Shown: positions 40,644-51,013 of the stretch, one piece after another
Numbering within the stretch: the first letter of the stretch is position 1
Layout of the letters: each line of letters starts with the position of its first letter
NCBI GenBank assembly: GCA_002099365.1
Contig: MSED01000015.1
Span: 62,001-126,000, forward strand
DNA: 64,000 bases
Reading direction: 5' to 3'
DNA from: Phialophora verrucosa
Lineage: Eukaryota; Ascomycota; Eurotiomycetes; Chaetothyriales; Herpotrichiellaceae
The notes under the pieces: model-generated
Databases searched by the model: none
Told to the model about the DNA's origin: nothing
Seen by the model: only the letters and a program-made list of their open reading frames with translations
Program-made: the position numbers and the translations under genes

Positions 40644-43400
40644 TCACACGGGACTCGACACGCTCTCTACCACTTTCGCCTCCGTCTCGCTATACGCCTC
40701 CGACGCATGCGCCAACACCTCAAAACGAGCCCTGACAAGCCGTCCCAACTCCCGACCCCATGGGAACCGCCCCAGGATGCGGAAAATCCCGACCACAAGC
40801 ATGAAAACGGCCTTGAAGGTATAGAACGGACCGACATGCTCTTTTATCTTCCGCATGAAGCTCTTCCTCTTGGTCAAGTTGCTTTGCCGCAATGCAGGGC
40901 GCACGGTGTACCAATCTCGTGTCTGCCGGTAGGAACGCAGGTCTCGGTCGCATTCGGGGCAGAAGTACAGCGCTGCCTTGGCGCGGGTAGGTCCTGTGGT
41001 TGGATTTCGTTGCATTTTGCGGCCGTAGCGGTAGGCCTGCCAGCGCCTGCGGAGGGATTTTGCCAGCGTGTACAGGCTGAAACAAGGCATGCACAGACAG
41101 AATATGTTGAGCACGGCAAGTGTTGCTAACACGAAGGACCGGCGGAGGTAGGCTTTCTTCCGCCCCAATTTTCTTCCGCCGAGGGTTGGCGACATTCGTG
41201 AATGACCACTATTCCTACTGTCAGACCGACTTCTCGCCTTGCGCCAGCTGTGGAACATGAACCTGTCTGGCGAGACGTCTGAGATTGGATATGGCCGGTC
41301 GAACCTTCCCCATCTTGATCTCCCACGGGATTCTGCTCTGCTGGCCAAGGATGAAGGCGAGCTACACGGCATGCGGTGTTCATTCACGCTGCTGTGGTGT
41401 TGTCCATGCCTTTCTGGCTGTAAGAACGGCACGGGGCCTCCACTGATACCTTTGTATATGCTTGCCGAGTCGTCAAAACTGTTCGTACGATGAATTTTAT
41501 GCCCAGGGCGTCTGGCCCGAGGGAAAGCGTCACTGTACGACGACATCCAGAGCAAAGCGTCATCGTTGACATCGGCGGGCAGCCACGGCGGTGCGGACAC
41601 ATCAGTCGGATGGCGCGCTGCCGATGCCGACGTGTCGTCGTCATCCTCTTGTTCGAATTGCTGCCAACGCTCGCTGGAAAAGTCCGGGATATCGGTATGC
41701 TTCTTCGTTACCAGCTGGTTCTCCAGATCATTGAGCTTGTGATGCCACCACATGTTTCTTTTTCTCTCTTGTTGTATGGTCTGACGTTTGTGGCGCAGAG
41801 GAGTGTTAAACACTTGTCGCTCGCGGTGTGGTAGAATTGGCCGTCCCGGCTCGTACTCGTTGGCAGCGTGGAAGCTTACTCGGCGAACGAGTTTGGCGTC
41901 ATGAAACACGTGTCGGTGACCGCTGCGGTCCGTGTAGATGAATCGGCCTGATGGCCGCGCGACTACTCTCGGTCGATAGAGACCACCTCTTATTTCATTC
42001 CTCAGGCGGCGTGCTTCCCACACTGGCTGAATTGGAAGGGCTGGGGCTGGAGCATCATGCTTGAGAACCCGCTCGATCGTGGGAGCGTCAGCGCCATTCC
42101 GCTTATCGTCAAAGCTCCATCTCCTGAGCGGTCTTTGCGCCTTAAAACTTATCTTCTGTGGTTGCTCGCGTGACGGCGGGACCCAGTAGTGGAAGATGCC
42201 GGTGTCATGCTGCAGCGCAATAGAAGGAAGGTCTGTGGGTTTCTGTGCCTTCGTCAGCGAGAACATGGGTAATACGGTGGATGGGGCTTGCCTTTCTGAA
42301 CAGATTAGCATGCTCAAGTAGAGCAGATACAATGGCTCGAGCGAGTCCGACCAAGCCTATGGAAAGGGGAATGAATTGGCCCGTCGAGCCTACATCGTAA
42401 ACAGCATACACGTTGTTCCACGCTAAAGTGAGCTCGACTGCAAGTATAGAATAGATAATGACGGCAGTACTAAAGGTGAACATGATGCCATGAAACCATA
42501 GACGGATCTTTCTGCTGATGGCTGTCCTTTTGCGCTGCTTTGGTAAGTTGAAATTGTTGCTGAGCAAGACGTTAGCTTCCGATGGCTTATGGGCCAAATG
42601 CTATCAACATACCCCAGGAGATCCTCACGGTTTTCGGGACGAGTGCGCTCTGCGGGACTTCTTGGGTCGAACGCTGCGAGCATCTTGTCCTTGAGTGAAT
42701 GGTTTTTCGATCCCTCCGCCTGTGTCCACGGGATGGTGGCAAATAAGAGTATAGCAAGGTAGTAGGCTACATAGAAAGCACCGACCACAATGAAGAGGTG
42801 TCGGACAGGTCCTGTCACGCGAACTCGGGCAAACAGGAAGACGTCGGTCGAGCATTCGACGCCCACATGCTTCAGACTTCGAGTTCCCGATATCCAATAC
42901 CATAGATTGAGGCTCGATGCTGTACAAGCGAGGACGAGGCGAACGGTGTACCTCAATGGAGAGGCATCAGAATACGCTCGGCCAAGCTTTGAAAGTAGCT
43001 GGCCAGCCAAAATCATTCGCTCTGACATGGATTCCGTCGCGCCTTTCAGTGCTTTGTATGTCTCGGCATTCAAGTTGCCGTCAAGAAACGCGCAGAAAAA
43101 GTCCACAAGCACAAATTGGCGGCCAGAAGCGCTGATGACGGCGAAAAAGAACAGCAAGATGAGTTGCAAGAGGACAAACCCCTCAACAATGAAGAAGTCG
43201 GACGACTGGCTGATGGACTTGATCAGTGCGAGTATCAAGGCGGACACGAAGATAATGTTCGCGATCCATGTGCTCGACAGCTCGTCCGGCAGGCAGTGGT
43301 TTGCGATGAGCGTAGAGATGACTTGGGTGTAGATGCCTATCCGGATGCCCAGGCCGTACACGTCCGGATTGCCAGGCAATCGACAATCGTCCGCTGCCAT
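40644..43400 (-). CDS. Large polytopic membrane protein of unknown function, three exons
   Basis: Exons 42613-43400, 42292-42559 and 40644-42242 give 884 residues. Start chosen at ATG 43400 (GGCATGG). Intron 1 (42560-42612, 53 nt) is GT-AG with a GCTAAC branch. Intron 2 (42243-42291, 49 nt) is GC-AG (AAG|GCAAGC ... GCACAG|AAA) with a CTGACG branch. The N-terminal half has about seven membrane segments (IIFVSALILALIKSI, FVLLQLILLFFFAVIS, FIVVGAFYVAYYLAILLFA, FTFSTAVIIYSILAVELTLA), including WNNVYAVYDVGSTGQFIPL, a motif I associate with an uncharacterised ascomycete membrane family. Exon 3 is mostly hydrophilic and Arg/Ser-rich with two more hydrophobic stretches near its end. That exons 2 and 3 form one protein rests on the GC-AG splice; otherwise they would be separate products. 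Confidence 0.65.
42243..42291 (-). other. Non-canonical GC-AG intron
   Basis: The donor reads AAG|GCAAGC and the acceptor GCACAG|AAA, with a CTGAC branch-like sequence about 16 nt from the 3' end; 49 nt, phase 0. No usable GT donor lies nearby. Without splicing, the upstream frame ends about 29 codons later at 42205. Confidence 0.65.
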
Positions 43401-43955
43401 GCCGGCGTAGGCTGTTCGGAACTGCAGCCGCGATTTGAAATGGCGAGCCCACGAATACAAGGTCAACGAAGTCTAGCATGGTTGGGTAACGAGGTCCGCA
43501 ACGAACGACAGTACCACGCCATTCCAGAACATGAGGAGCATGATATGATAAGTCTCCCCATAAATACGGGTCGGTGAAGCACGAGGAAGACATTGTCGAC
43601 GATCAGGCAGACGAGCTGAATTAGCGATCTGGGCATGTCTAGAGAGTGAACGTGCAAACGGGGGGCCCAAAGAGCGACAGTGACAAGTCACACCTGCGGC
43701 ACGAAGTACTTCTCGTGGCCTTTTGATCCTCTGTAATGGAGGCTACTGTAGTGCATTTGGTCCAAAAAAGGTGCCAAGGTTACCAAGTTGTTCTGTTGCC
43801 GCTGGAATAACCACTACCTATATGCTCGTGTGGGTATCTATGTAATCTAAAGCAAGGATCATGAACTCGTACAATCATCATTGATTAGCTGGACTTCCCA
43901 ACGCTCAGGCATTGCAAACTGTAGTCAGATTTTGGAAGATCCCCCCGCCGGTCGC
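43401..43955. other. Intergenic region, minus-strand tandem genes
   Basis: 555 bp between the polytopic-protein start and the patatin stop. It contains several short overlapping minus-strand ORFs, one starting MPRSLIQLVCLIVDNVFLVL with a hydrophobic run near 43637, which could be an extra upstream exon but cannot be joined convincingly. Confidence 0.45.
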
Positions 43956-45839
43956 TCATCTCGGAATGAACTCGGGCTTTTTGTACCTGTTGAACTGTGG
44001 TGGCGGCTCGTCGTCGTCAGGATAGGGGGGTCGCGGTGCGCCATAAGGCCTGACTGGCGAGATATGGTGCAGGGGACGGACAGAAGGGGCAGGATCGTTG
44101 ATAGGCGTTTTGGGGGGTCTCGGAGGTGGTAGCTGCGATTGGTTATATGCCGAGCTGGCAGGTGGTTGGGGTACCACCATTTTGTCGTCTCTGCCTCGGT
44201 ATGGCAAGTCGCTCGACAAGCGTGGTGGAGTTGACTCTCCAGGAACCAACACGAATTTGTCTTCCGATGATGTGTACTGGTTTGGATACGGAGGGTTTCC
44301 AGGAACACGATAGTGCTGAGGCGGTGTGGTTTGGTACGTTTCTTCGTCGGCAGGAAGCTCAACAGCTTGTGGATGAGACGGCGTTGGAGGAAGGTTGTTC
44401 GGTCTCAGCGACCAGGTTGACTCCTGGGTGTGTTGACCGAATTGGCGTTCTTGTCTTCGTTTCATGAGCTCGATCTTAGCCATCTTTGTCGCCATCTCCA
44501 TCAGAGCCTTTTGAACCGGTGGTTCATTCAGGTACTTCCTGGTGTTGATCGTCATGGGCGACAAATACTGCCATTCATTCATGGCGAACTCGCCTAGGCC
44601 GACCGAAACGTTCAGCCGGCAGTAGTTCTCGACAGGCACTCCGCGCTTAGCGAGCTCGGTCTTGAGCATCTGTTGGTGCGTCTCCTCACAGCCCTCGATT
44701 TTGGCAACAAGTCGGCGTCGAGCCTCGGCGAAAGCGCCCATGCTGCCCCCAACGAATCCTTCCCACCACTCGTGTTGTCGAGCATTAGTACCTTCTGGGC
44801 GCTTCCCTGTGCCGATGCTGATGAAGGCGCCGACTTCTCTGCCCGGCCACTCGTTCACCGCTGCCTCTTCGAGGAGCTGCGGTGCTGGATTGTATTTTCC
44901 CGCGCCCTCGTCGATGAAGACGGTCTGGCCAATTTGAATTGGCTTGAAGGCCAGACCCACCGCGGATGTGGCTCTTCCGGCTTCCCAGATCTTGCAGTTG
45001 TATTCAGGAGGAGGTTCCTTGCGGCTGTCATAACTCCGCAGTAGAATAGATGTACCGGTTCGGGAGTTGGTACCTTGTAGCACCGCTGTGACCGCACTAG
45101 TGCTGTCAGTCATGCCGTAATCTATAAGAACCAGGGGTCACTTACGTCTTGGTTCGGTTGGGCCGGTTGTCGTATAGGCTTGCGTTGGCGTTGCCCCATG
45201 CTGGGAAAGACGGAGAGACGATGGAATTGCGGATCGGTGTGGAGGGACTGTTGATCGAGTTGGCGCTTCTGATGCTCATTGACCTTCTCATTGCGGCGGC
45301 ACTGGTGGTACTCATGGGACTCGTCAGGTCTTGAAACTCTCTTCCCCCAGAGGCTGTGCCGTCGTTACCCTCGTCTTCGAACAGGGTGTGTTCCTGTACA
45401 CAGAGCTTGATGGCCTCTTCCAGTTTGGACGCCTTGAAGAGAGTATGTTTGTAGGGAATGCCTGCGAATGTCTTGTCCGTCTCAAAGACTTTTCGCGTCA
45501 TCTTCACATAGACGTCCATGCACGTCTCGAGATCCATGCGCAGTCGGCCCAGCATGATGGCGATCAGTCCTCCCGTCCCGGTGCCGCCGATGAGATCGAA
45601 GTAGTCGCATGGCTTCGGAGTGCCAGTGTGCCCATCGGGTGGTTTTCCTTCGGTCTCGACGTACACTCTATGCATCAGTTCCCGAAGGATAATGAGCATC
45701 GAATAGCCGCGCACGCCTCCGCCATCTGCCTGCGTCAGTACGTTTCACGGGGATACGGAGCGCTGCACTAACCGAGAGAGAGAATGCGCAGAGGCGGGCC
45801 TTTGGTGGTGTCTTTGCGTCTGAGATAGTTCTGATCCAT
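43956..45839 (-). CDS. Patatin-like protein with nucleophile Ser replaced by Gly
   Basis: Three exons: 45773-45839, 45146-45725 and 43956-45102, with introns of 47 nt (45726-45772) and 43 nt (45103-45145); 597 residues. The oxyanion-hole motif SLDGGGVRGYSML is rebuilt across intron 1. The expected nucleophile elbow GxSxG reads FDLIGGTGTGGLIAIMLGRL, so Ser is Gly (codon GGG). The catalytic-Asp region FIDEGAGKYNPAPQ keeps the Asp (usual form DGG/DGA). KIWEAGRATSAVGLAFKPI and ISIGTG are typical of fungal patatins. A Ser-rich insert lies around residues 130-200, and the last ~180 residues are Pro-rich and disordered. The family hydrolyses phospholipids or acylglycerols; this member may be inactive. 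The 43-nt intron is short but keeps the frame and the conserved residues. Confidence 0.85.
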
Positions 45840-47234
45840 GTTGAGTGCCGAAGCCTTCTGGGAGGATGGGAGACAGAAGGATGGCGACTGAGGAGAAGGA
45901 GGTTGTATCGCAGGTAGTTCGAAAATGTTCAGCGCCTAACTCTTCGCATGCAAGGCGAAATGCGGTCGTGATATGGCCTATGAGGGGGACTTGAACGCTG
46001 CATGAACGCCTGGGCGCAGCTTTTCAAGCGTGCCGAGTGAGACAGTGACGTTGCTGCCTCGTTTGCGCTAACCGAGCTACCCTTTCTAGGCACCTCAGCC
46101 TTTCCAGGCTCGTTCACTGGAGCTCGGGGCACCATGGCACCCCCAGGACGAACCACAGCCACACACCAGCGCCGGGAGCCCCATATCCGAAGCCTGATCT
46201 CCCCTCAGGAGATCCGGCTTTTCTCATCGAAAGACGCACTATCCACCGTGCCACCATCTCGACGGTGGCCCCCGGGGCCTGCTCAACCAGTTCTTGTTAC
46301 TGTTTACTTATCCTGGATTGGGCAAAAGAGTGGCGTAATGAAGCCCTAGCCCTGGTTGCGCGTACCTGAACTGAGCCCTGGTCTTTGTATCTTTGTGTGT
46401 GGTATTTCGTATTGCTTGTTGCACTCTCCATCTGACGAAGAAATGAAGAGGCAGCAAAGGCAATCTGACCGAGACTTTCCTTCGTCTGAGGACATTAGAG
46501 GCTTTCTCCCCAACAGGCCGCGAGTCCGCTGACCACCGCTTATGCAGAACTGCCCTTGGAAGTCCCTTTCACGCCCTGACAGTCTTTGCGCAGTTTGCTG
46601 CTATTGATATTGGCGCTCCGTCGACCAATCAAAACCCGCATAGCGACGACAACTCGCAGTCCATAACCCGCCCACGGCGAAGAACCCAACACGCCATCTT
46701 CATTCAACTTCCTCCCATCTTACAGTACAAGAACGGCGTCCTCCGTGATCCTGGCCTGAAAGTCTACCCATACACTTGATCTCATACCTGCATTCTTTGG
46801 TGTTCCAAACACACTTCGACGATACTCAGCCTTGTCCAGTATTCGCATGGAAGCTGTCGTCTCAGACGCTTCTATGGAGTACCTAACTGTTCTTTCAAAC
46901 CGGCGCCGCCATTGAAGTAGTATGTTTCTCCTAGTAAGCTCCACACAGCTCCCAGCCTCACCACTCCTCAGCCGGATGCAGAGCTAACAGACGAATCTCA
47001 GGCCGGTCCACTGTGTTGCCACCCCTTACCGTCCATCAAGCCGGACGCGACCCACCAGACGCCCGCATGCTCGCTCCCGTTCTGCTCAGGTCTTGCTTTC
47101 ATCTAGTCGTCAAGAGTCGCGCAAGTCATTCTGATAGTAGTCCAACGTCCGAGGACGTCAGGCCAATGTGCAGATCTTGATGTATACCCGGTCAATGAGG
47201 TCCCGCTTGTTAGATTGACAGTTGAAAGTTGCTA
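45840..47234. promoter_or_regulatory. Divergent intergenic region (patatin / helicase-like)
   Basis: 1.4 kb between two divergent starts, so it holds both promoters. A CCAAT box is at 46625-46629 in GACCAATCAAAA. A 71-codon ORF at 46134-46349 starts in good context (CACCATGG) but has no recognisable features. A long leader for the helicase-like gene is possible. Confidence 0.5.
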
Positions 47235-49370
47235 ATGTCTCTTTCCATGGGCCACCGAGACTTGTCCTTCAACAGCAAGCGCCCCGAAGCCCTGCATTCT
47301 GACTCGGTCAAGTCGCGCGTGCAACTTTCTTACCAAGTTGAGGGTGAAAATACTGGAAATTACACTGACCTTGGGACTGGATCTGCACACCCTCGTTCCC
47401 AATACCATTGCGAGATCCATTATGACGGAAGCGTGAAAATTTGGAATCTCATAAGCAACTACAGGTTCACAGTCGACTATAAGCCCAAGCAGGTTGGGTT
47501 TGAGGCCTTGAAGAAGCGCAAGGCTGGAGGTGAATGGGTTTATCTAGATCCGCGGTATGACTCGTGGACGCCAAGTGTTGGTGGCCAACCCGATACGCAG
47601 CTCGTCCTACGGGTCCTTGACGACTCACCGGCTGCTACCCTTTCCCGGGAGAATGAGACCCAGAGGAACTCCTTGGCTACAACGAGCGCCTTCCCTCTCG
47701 CTCGGGCATACAAGCTGTTCACTCGGGTCAGACTGCAATTGCTGGATGTTTCCCGTGACCGGAATTGGCACCCCGAGTTTATTGTCCGACTCATAACAAA
47801 TCCGAAGCCTAGCCACGCCCAAAGAGATGCGCGGGAGCCAGATCAGGATGTGAGGCTGGAGGATGTTTCCGATGCCTCGGAGACGCTGGATTCGGACATG
47901 AAAGCCTTTCTCGATAGTGAAGAGGCTGCAATGAAAGCCGAACGAGTAGATGGCGAAGCGATTACTGCGGCGCTAAAGGCCATGAGGACTGCATTGTCGG
48001 GACCGGAGCCGGACGTGGCATATCGAATTCCGGTCAAGTCAGTGTTTGATTGCCAAGGTATGGCTATCAAGGACGTTGTGCCACTTGCAGAAAAGGGATA
48101 CTCTGTCGATTTCTCCCCATTCGACACAATCTCCTCTTCTATGCAACGGGCGATTCAGAACATCTTCACTTACCCAGTGTCGCTCATTCACGCTCCCAGA
48201 GGCTGTGGACTGACAGCGACCATCGTCTTCGCGACCGAGGCCATTCTACGTAAGGCCCCACAAACCAAGATTCTCATCTGCTCAACGTCAAATGCCGCAG
48301 CAGACAGAATCGATTTCTACTTTACCGCGCGCCAACATAACTGCGATTTTCGATTCGGACATCTGCGGTTCTTGCCGCGCACGACAGACGACCTCCAAGA
48401 CGTGAGAGTCATCATTTGCACGTATGTGACCTCTGGAGTTGAGCGACTCCTCAAATACTGGAATCCTCAGGTTCTCGTTGGCGACGATGCTGGCAGCATA
48501 AGGCATTACGAGTTGATTGTTCCAATCTCTGCACATTTGGACTCCCTGACTCGGCTGGTTCTCCTGGGTGACCATACCAGGAGTGGTCCTTCCGCATCCA
48601 CTGCAGTAGGACGCGTGGCGTGGGAGAAGTCGACCTTTGAGAGCATGATGGACAGGAGATGGCCCTGCCAGATACTCGGCCCCAACGTCTGGACGCATTC
48701 GGACCTGTGGTATCCAGCAAGCTTGGTCTTCTACCGCGGCCTGGTTGCAGCAGAACGAAACACGGCCGATCCGGGGCCGTTCTTGACCCGGCTCCTGCTA
48801 AGATTCGAGGCAGGTTTGCAGATCGAAGGCACTGATGGAACCACTGCGAGGATCTCCTCGTTTGCGCATTTCTTTGACGTCCGCGATAAGCGGGATGAAA
48901 GCATCAACCCCGAAGTGAGCTGTGTGGAGGTCATCGTGAACGCGTTACTGTGCACCGCCGCGTGCACAGCTGATGAGATAGTCGTGGCGCATGGCTCGCG
49001 AGAGCATCACAATCTTCTCACATCAAAGTCCATGAGCAACAGCTGGTCGGGGGTGAGAATCGGGCAGCTCGATTCACCAACTCAATATCTCCGTCATCCG
49101 AAAGTGGCCATTCTCTGTCTGCCGCGGAGCGAAGAGAAACTCGCCAACTCCTCCATGACCCACCGGCGCACCGTTGGTGCCATGATGTCGATTGCCTCGG
49201 ATGTATGCTTCTTCGTCGGGACATGGAAATCCATCTGCCTTCTAGACCACACAAACGACCTGCAACGAATACTGTTCTGCATGGACGAGACGATCGACAA
49301 ATTTCTGCTCCGGGTCGGCCAGGGCCCTTACAAGTTAAGGGGAGCAGGACTGGTTACCGCGCAGAATTAA
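47235..49370 (+). CDS. Degenerate SF1 (Upf1/Sen1-like) helicase-related protein
   Basis: 711 residues, single exon, ATG 47235. The order of SF1 motifs can be followed but key residues are changed. Motif I reads HAPRGCGLTAT (usual GPPGTGKT; Lys is Leu). Motif Ia is ILICSTSNAAADRID, a good match. Motif II is VLVGDDAGS (usual DEAxQ). Motif III is LVLLGDHTRSGPS (usual GDxxQLPP). The YRMHP region is NVWTHSDLWYPASL. Motif V is GVRIGQLDSPTQYL (usual DSFQG). The ALTRAR region is VGAMMSIASDVCFFVG. About 270 N-terminal residues precede it, with no match I know. ATP hydrolysis looks impossible, so it may be a scaffold or RNA-binding pseudo-helicase, or a decaying gene. The intact 2.1 kb frame argues against a simple pseudogene. 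Confidence 0.7.
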   Translation: MSLSMGHRDLSFNSKRPEALHSDSVKSRVQLSYQVEGENTGNYTDLGTGSAHPRSQYHCEIHYDGSVKIWNLISNYRFTVDYKPKQVGFEALKKRKAGGEWVYLDPRYDSWTPSVGGQPDTQLVLRVLDDSPAATLSRENETQRNSLATTSAFPLARAYKLFTRVRLQLLDVSRDRNWHPEFIVRLITNPKPSHAQRDAREPDQDVRLEDVSDASETLDSDMKAFLDSEEAAMKAERVDGEAITAALKAMRTALSGPEPDVAYRIPVKSVFDCQGMAIKDVVPLAEKGYSVDFSPFDTISSSMQRAIQNIFTYPVSLIHAPRGCGLTATIVFATEAILRKAPQTKILICSTSNAAADRIDFYFTARQHNCDFRFGHLRFLPRTTDDLQDVRVIICTYVTSGVERLLKYWNPQVLVGDDAGSIRHYELIVPISAHLDSLTRLVLLGDHTRSGPSASTAVGRVAWEKSTFESMMDRRWPCQILGPNVWTHSDLWYPASLVFYRGLVAAERNTADPGPFLTRLLLRFEAGLQIEGTDGTTARISSFAHFFDVRDKRDESINPEVSCVEVIVNALLCTAACTADEIVVAHGSREHHNLLTSKSMSNSWSGVRIGQLDSPTQYLRHPKVAILCLPRSEEKLANSSMTHRRTVGAMMSIASDVCFFVGTWKSICLLDHTNDLQRILFCMDETIDKFLLRVGQGPYKLRGAGLVTAQN

Positions 49371-49765
49371 GATGCACGGGAGACGGGATGACTGATTTCT
49401 AACAGGCAAATGTGACTGCAGAATAGTTGAGGCCGTGGAAAATGTAGCATTCCCATCCTCGTTGTAAACCGGTCCTCTTGCCACAGCGTTACGCATCACA
49501 GCACCACCTCACAGCTCTGTAAAGATGAATGGACTGACGCCAAGCCACGCGTGGCGGTGCACTCATGCCAAGAGAGCTGGGTAAAACTCGGTAGTCTTGG
49601 CCGTGGCTGAGCGTGGCTGAGCCAGTCGCAGAGTATGAGTTCCGAGATTCGAGGAGTATTTGTGCTTCTCTAATGGGTACCCAGGTATCTCGCGACGGCG
49701 AAGAGCGGAAGCAACTCGGCGATCACTGGGGCTAAATCCAAAAAAGATGAACAGGCACGGAATGC

Positions 49766-49789
49766 GTCCCTGTCCCTGTCCCTGTCCTT
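49766..49789 (+). repeat. CCCTGT hexamer repeat
   Basis: Short tandem array of GTCCCT/CCCTGT units ending in CCTTGCCCC, in intergenic DNA. Confidence 0.8.
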
Positions 49790-50419
49790 GCCCCTTTGAC
49801 CGTAACATACTCGTACCGGGTCACATTGCGCTTGCGGGTTGGGCAGCGACGCACCCACGCAGCGAAAGGGCAAGTCGTCGATCTTTTCGGGGAGGTCCAA
49901 GGGTGCGGGCGAGCGGGCGATCGTCAACCTGGCGATCGAGGAAGACCAATTACGAGTACGTATGTGGTACTGCTGGTGCGAGAACCTCGACCCGACTCGG
50001 GTACTGTACGAGCACTCTACGTACCGAGTTAGCAGCATTGCGATTGCTACGGTCCTCGTACTCATATGCAGGTGCTGCTGCTCCCCAAATTCTCCCGACA
50101 ATGACTTGCCTCGTGCACGTAAGTCCCTGTTGATCTCGAGGCCCAACATGCCGAAATATGCGCGCCATGGCATGTCGTGCAGAAGAGAAGCGGAAAGGAC
50201 CCCTTGGCTGTCGTGGTGTCGTGGCGGTCGAAGCTGTCCCCGTCTTCCAAAAGGAATCTGCAGGGTTGCGTTGACTCGACATTTGAGGTAGATGATGATA
50301 GATAGTGTACTCGTACAGTGAATTCAATTACCTGTCTGTGACCGACCATCCTCCGCCTGCCTGTGTTGACCTGCACGACTAGATGAAAAGCAGCTCTCTC
50401 CGTACTCTCTGTCTCCCTT

Positions 50420-50468
50420 AAGCACTCCTACTGCTCCTGCTCCTGCCCCTGCTGCTGCTGCTGCTGCC
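50420..50468 (+). repeat. CTCCTG / CTG repeat tract
   Basis: CTCCTACTGCTCCTGCTCC followed by an uninterrupted CTG run of about six copies. Non-coding, between convergent genes. Confidence 0.85.
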
Positions 50469-50742
50469 AGCCTTCCTCCTCACTCCTCTCTCCTTCTCTT
50501 TCTTCGTTCCACCGAACAGGTATATAGTATGTAACAAAATAATAACTGCTGGTGATTCTTGCCAGCCGACCATCCTTCAAGTAGCTGTACATTCCATCTC
50601 TCCCACATACCAGCTAGAATGTGATGACAGTCGGGGCAACCAGCGATGGAAAACAGTTGACAAATCCCTCCCATAGGCCGTTAGAAAACCGTTGTTATTT
50701 CAGTATGATCGTAAACTCCGTGGAAATATGGTGATGGGCTTC

Positions 50743-50777
50743 TCTGCTGCTGCTGCTGTCGCTGCTGCTGCCGCTGG
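50743..50777 (+). repeat. Second CTG/GCTGCT tract
   Basis: Interrupted CTG trinucleotide repeat (CTGCTGCTGCTGCTGTCGCT and onward), about 280 bp from the previous tract and just downstream of the transcription factor gene's stop. Confidence 0.85.
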
Positions 50778-51013
50778 ATGGTTTCGGAAACACCCAAAAA
50801 ATGCCGGACTCTGGACGATGCTGACGATTGGTATTCTTTCGCTTGGAACGCTTCGACAATTGCCGCCACGAGGTTCGCAGGAAATGGAGGGCCTGCTCAC
50901 ATAACACACACGTATAGCGCAACACATGCAAGAAATTTACTGACAGAGCTCCGCCCGGGATATCAATGTGTACATGTACAAAAGAGAATGAGATCTGCTC
51001 GAGGCCGTCCGGC

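Larger units (their letters stand above)
49371..51013. other. Convergent intergenic region with low-complexity repeats
   Basis: 1.64 kb between the helicase-like stop and the transcription factor stop. It holds a CCCTGT hexamer repeat, two CTG-type tracts and several TACTCGTAC/TACGAGTAC copies (49808, 49951, 50307). No coding region is supportable. Confidence 0.55.

Noticed and set aside
46134..46349. 71-codon ORF with good start context
   Set aside because: Short, no motif, lies in the divergent promoter region; could be a uORF-like artefact.
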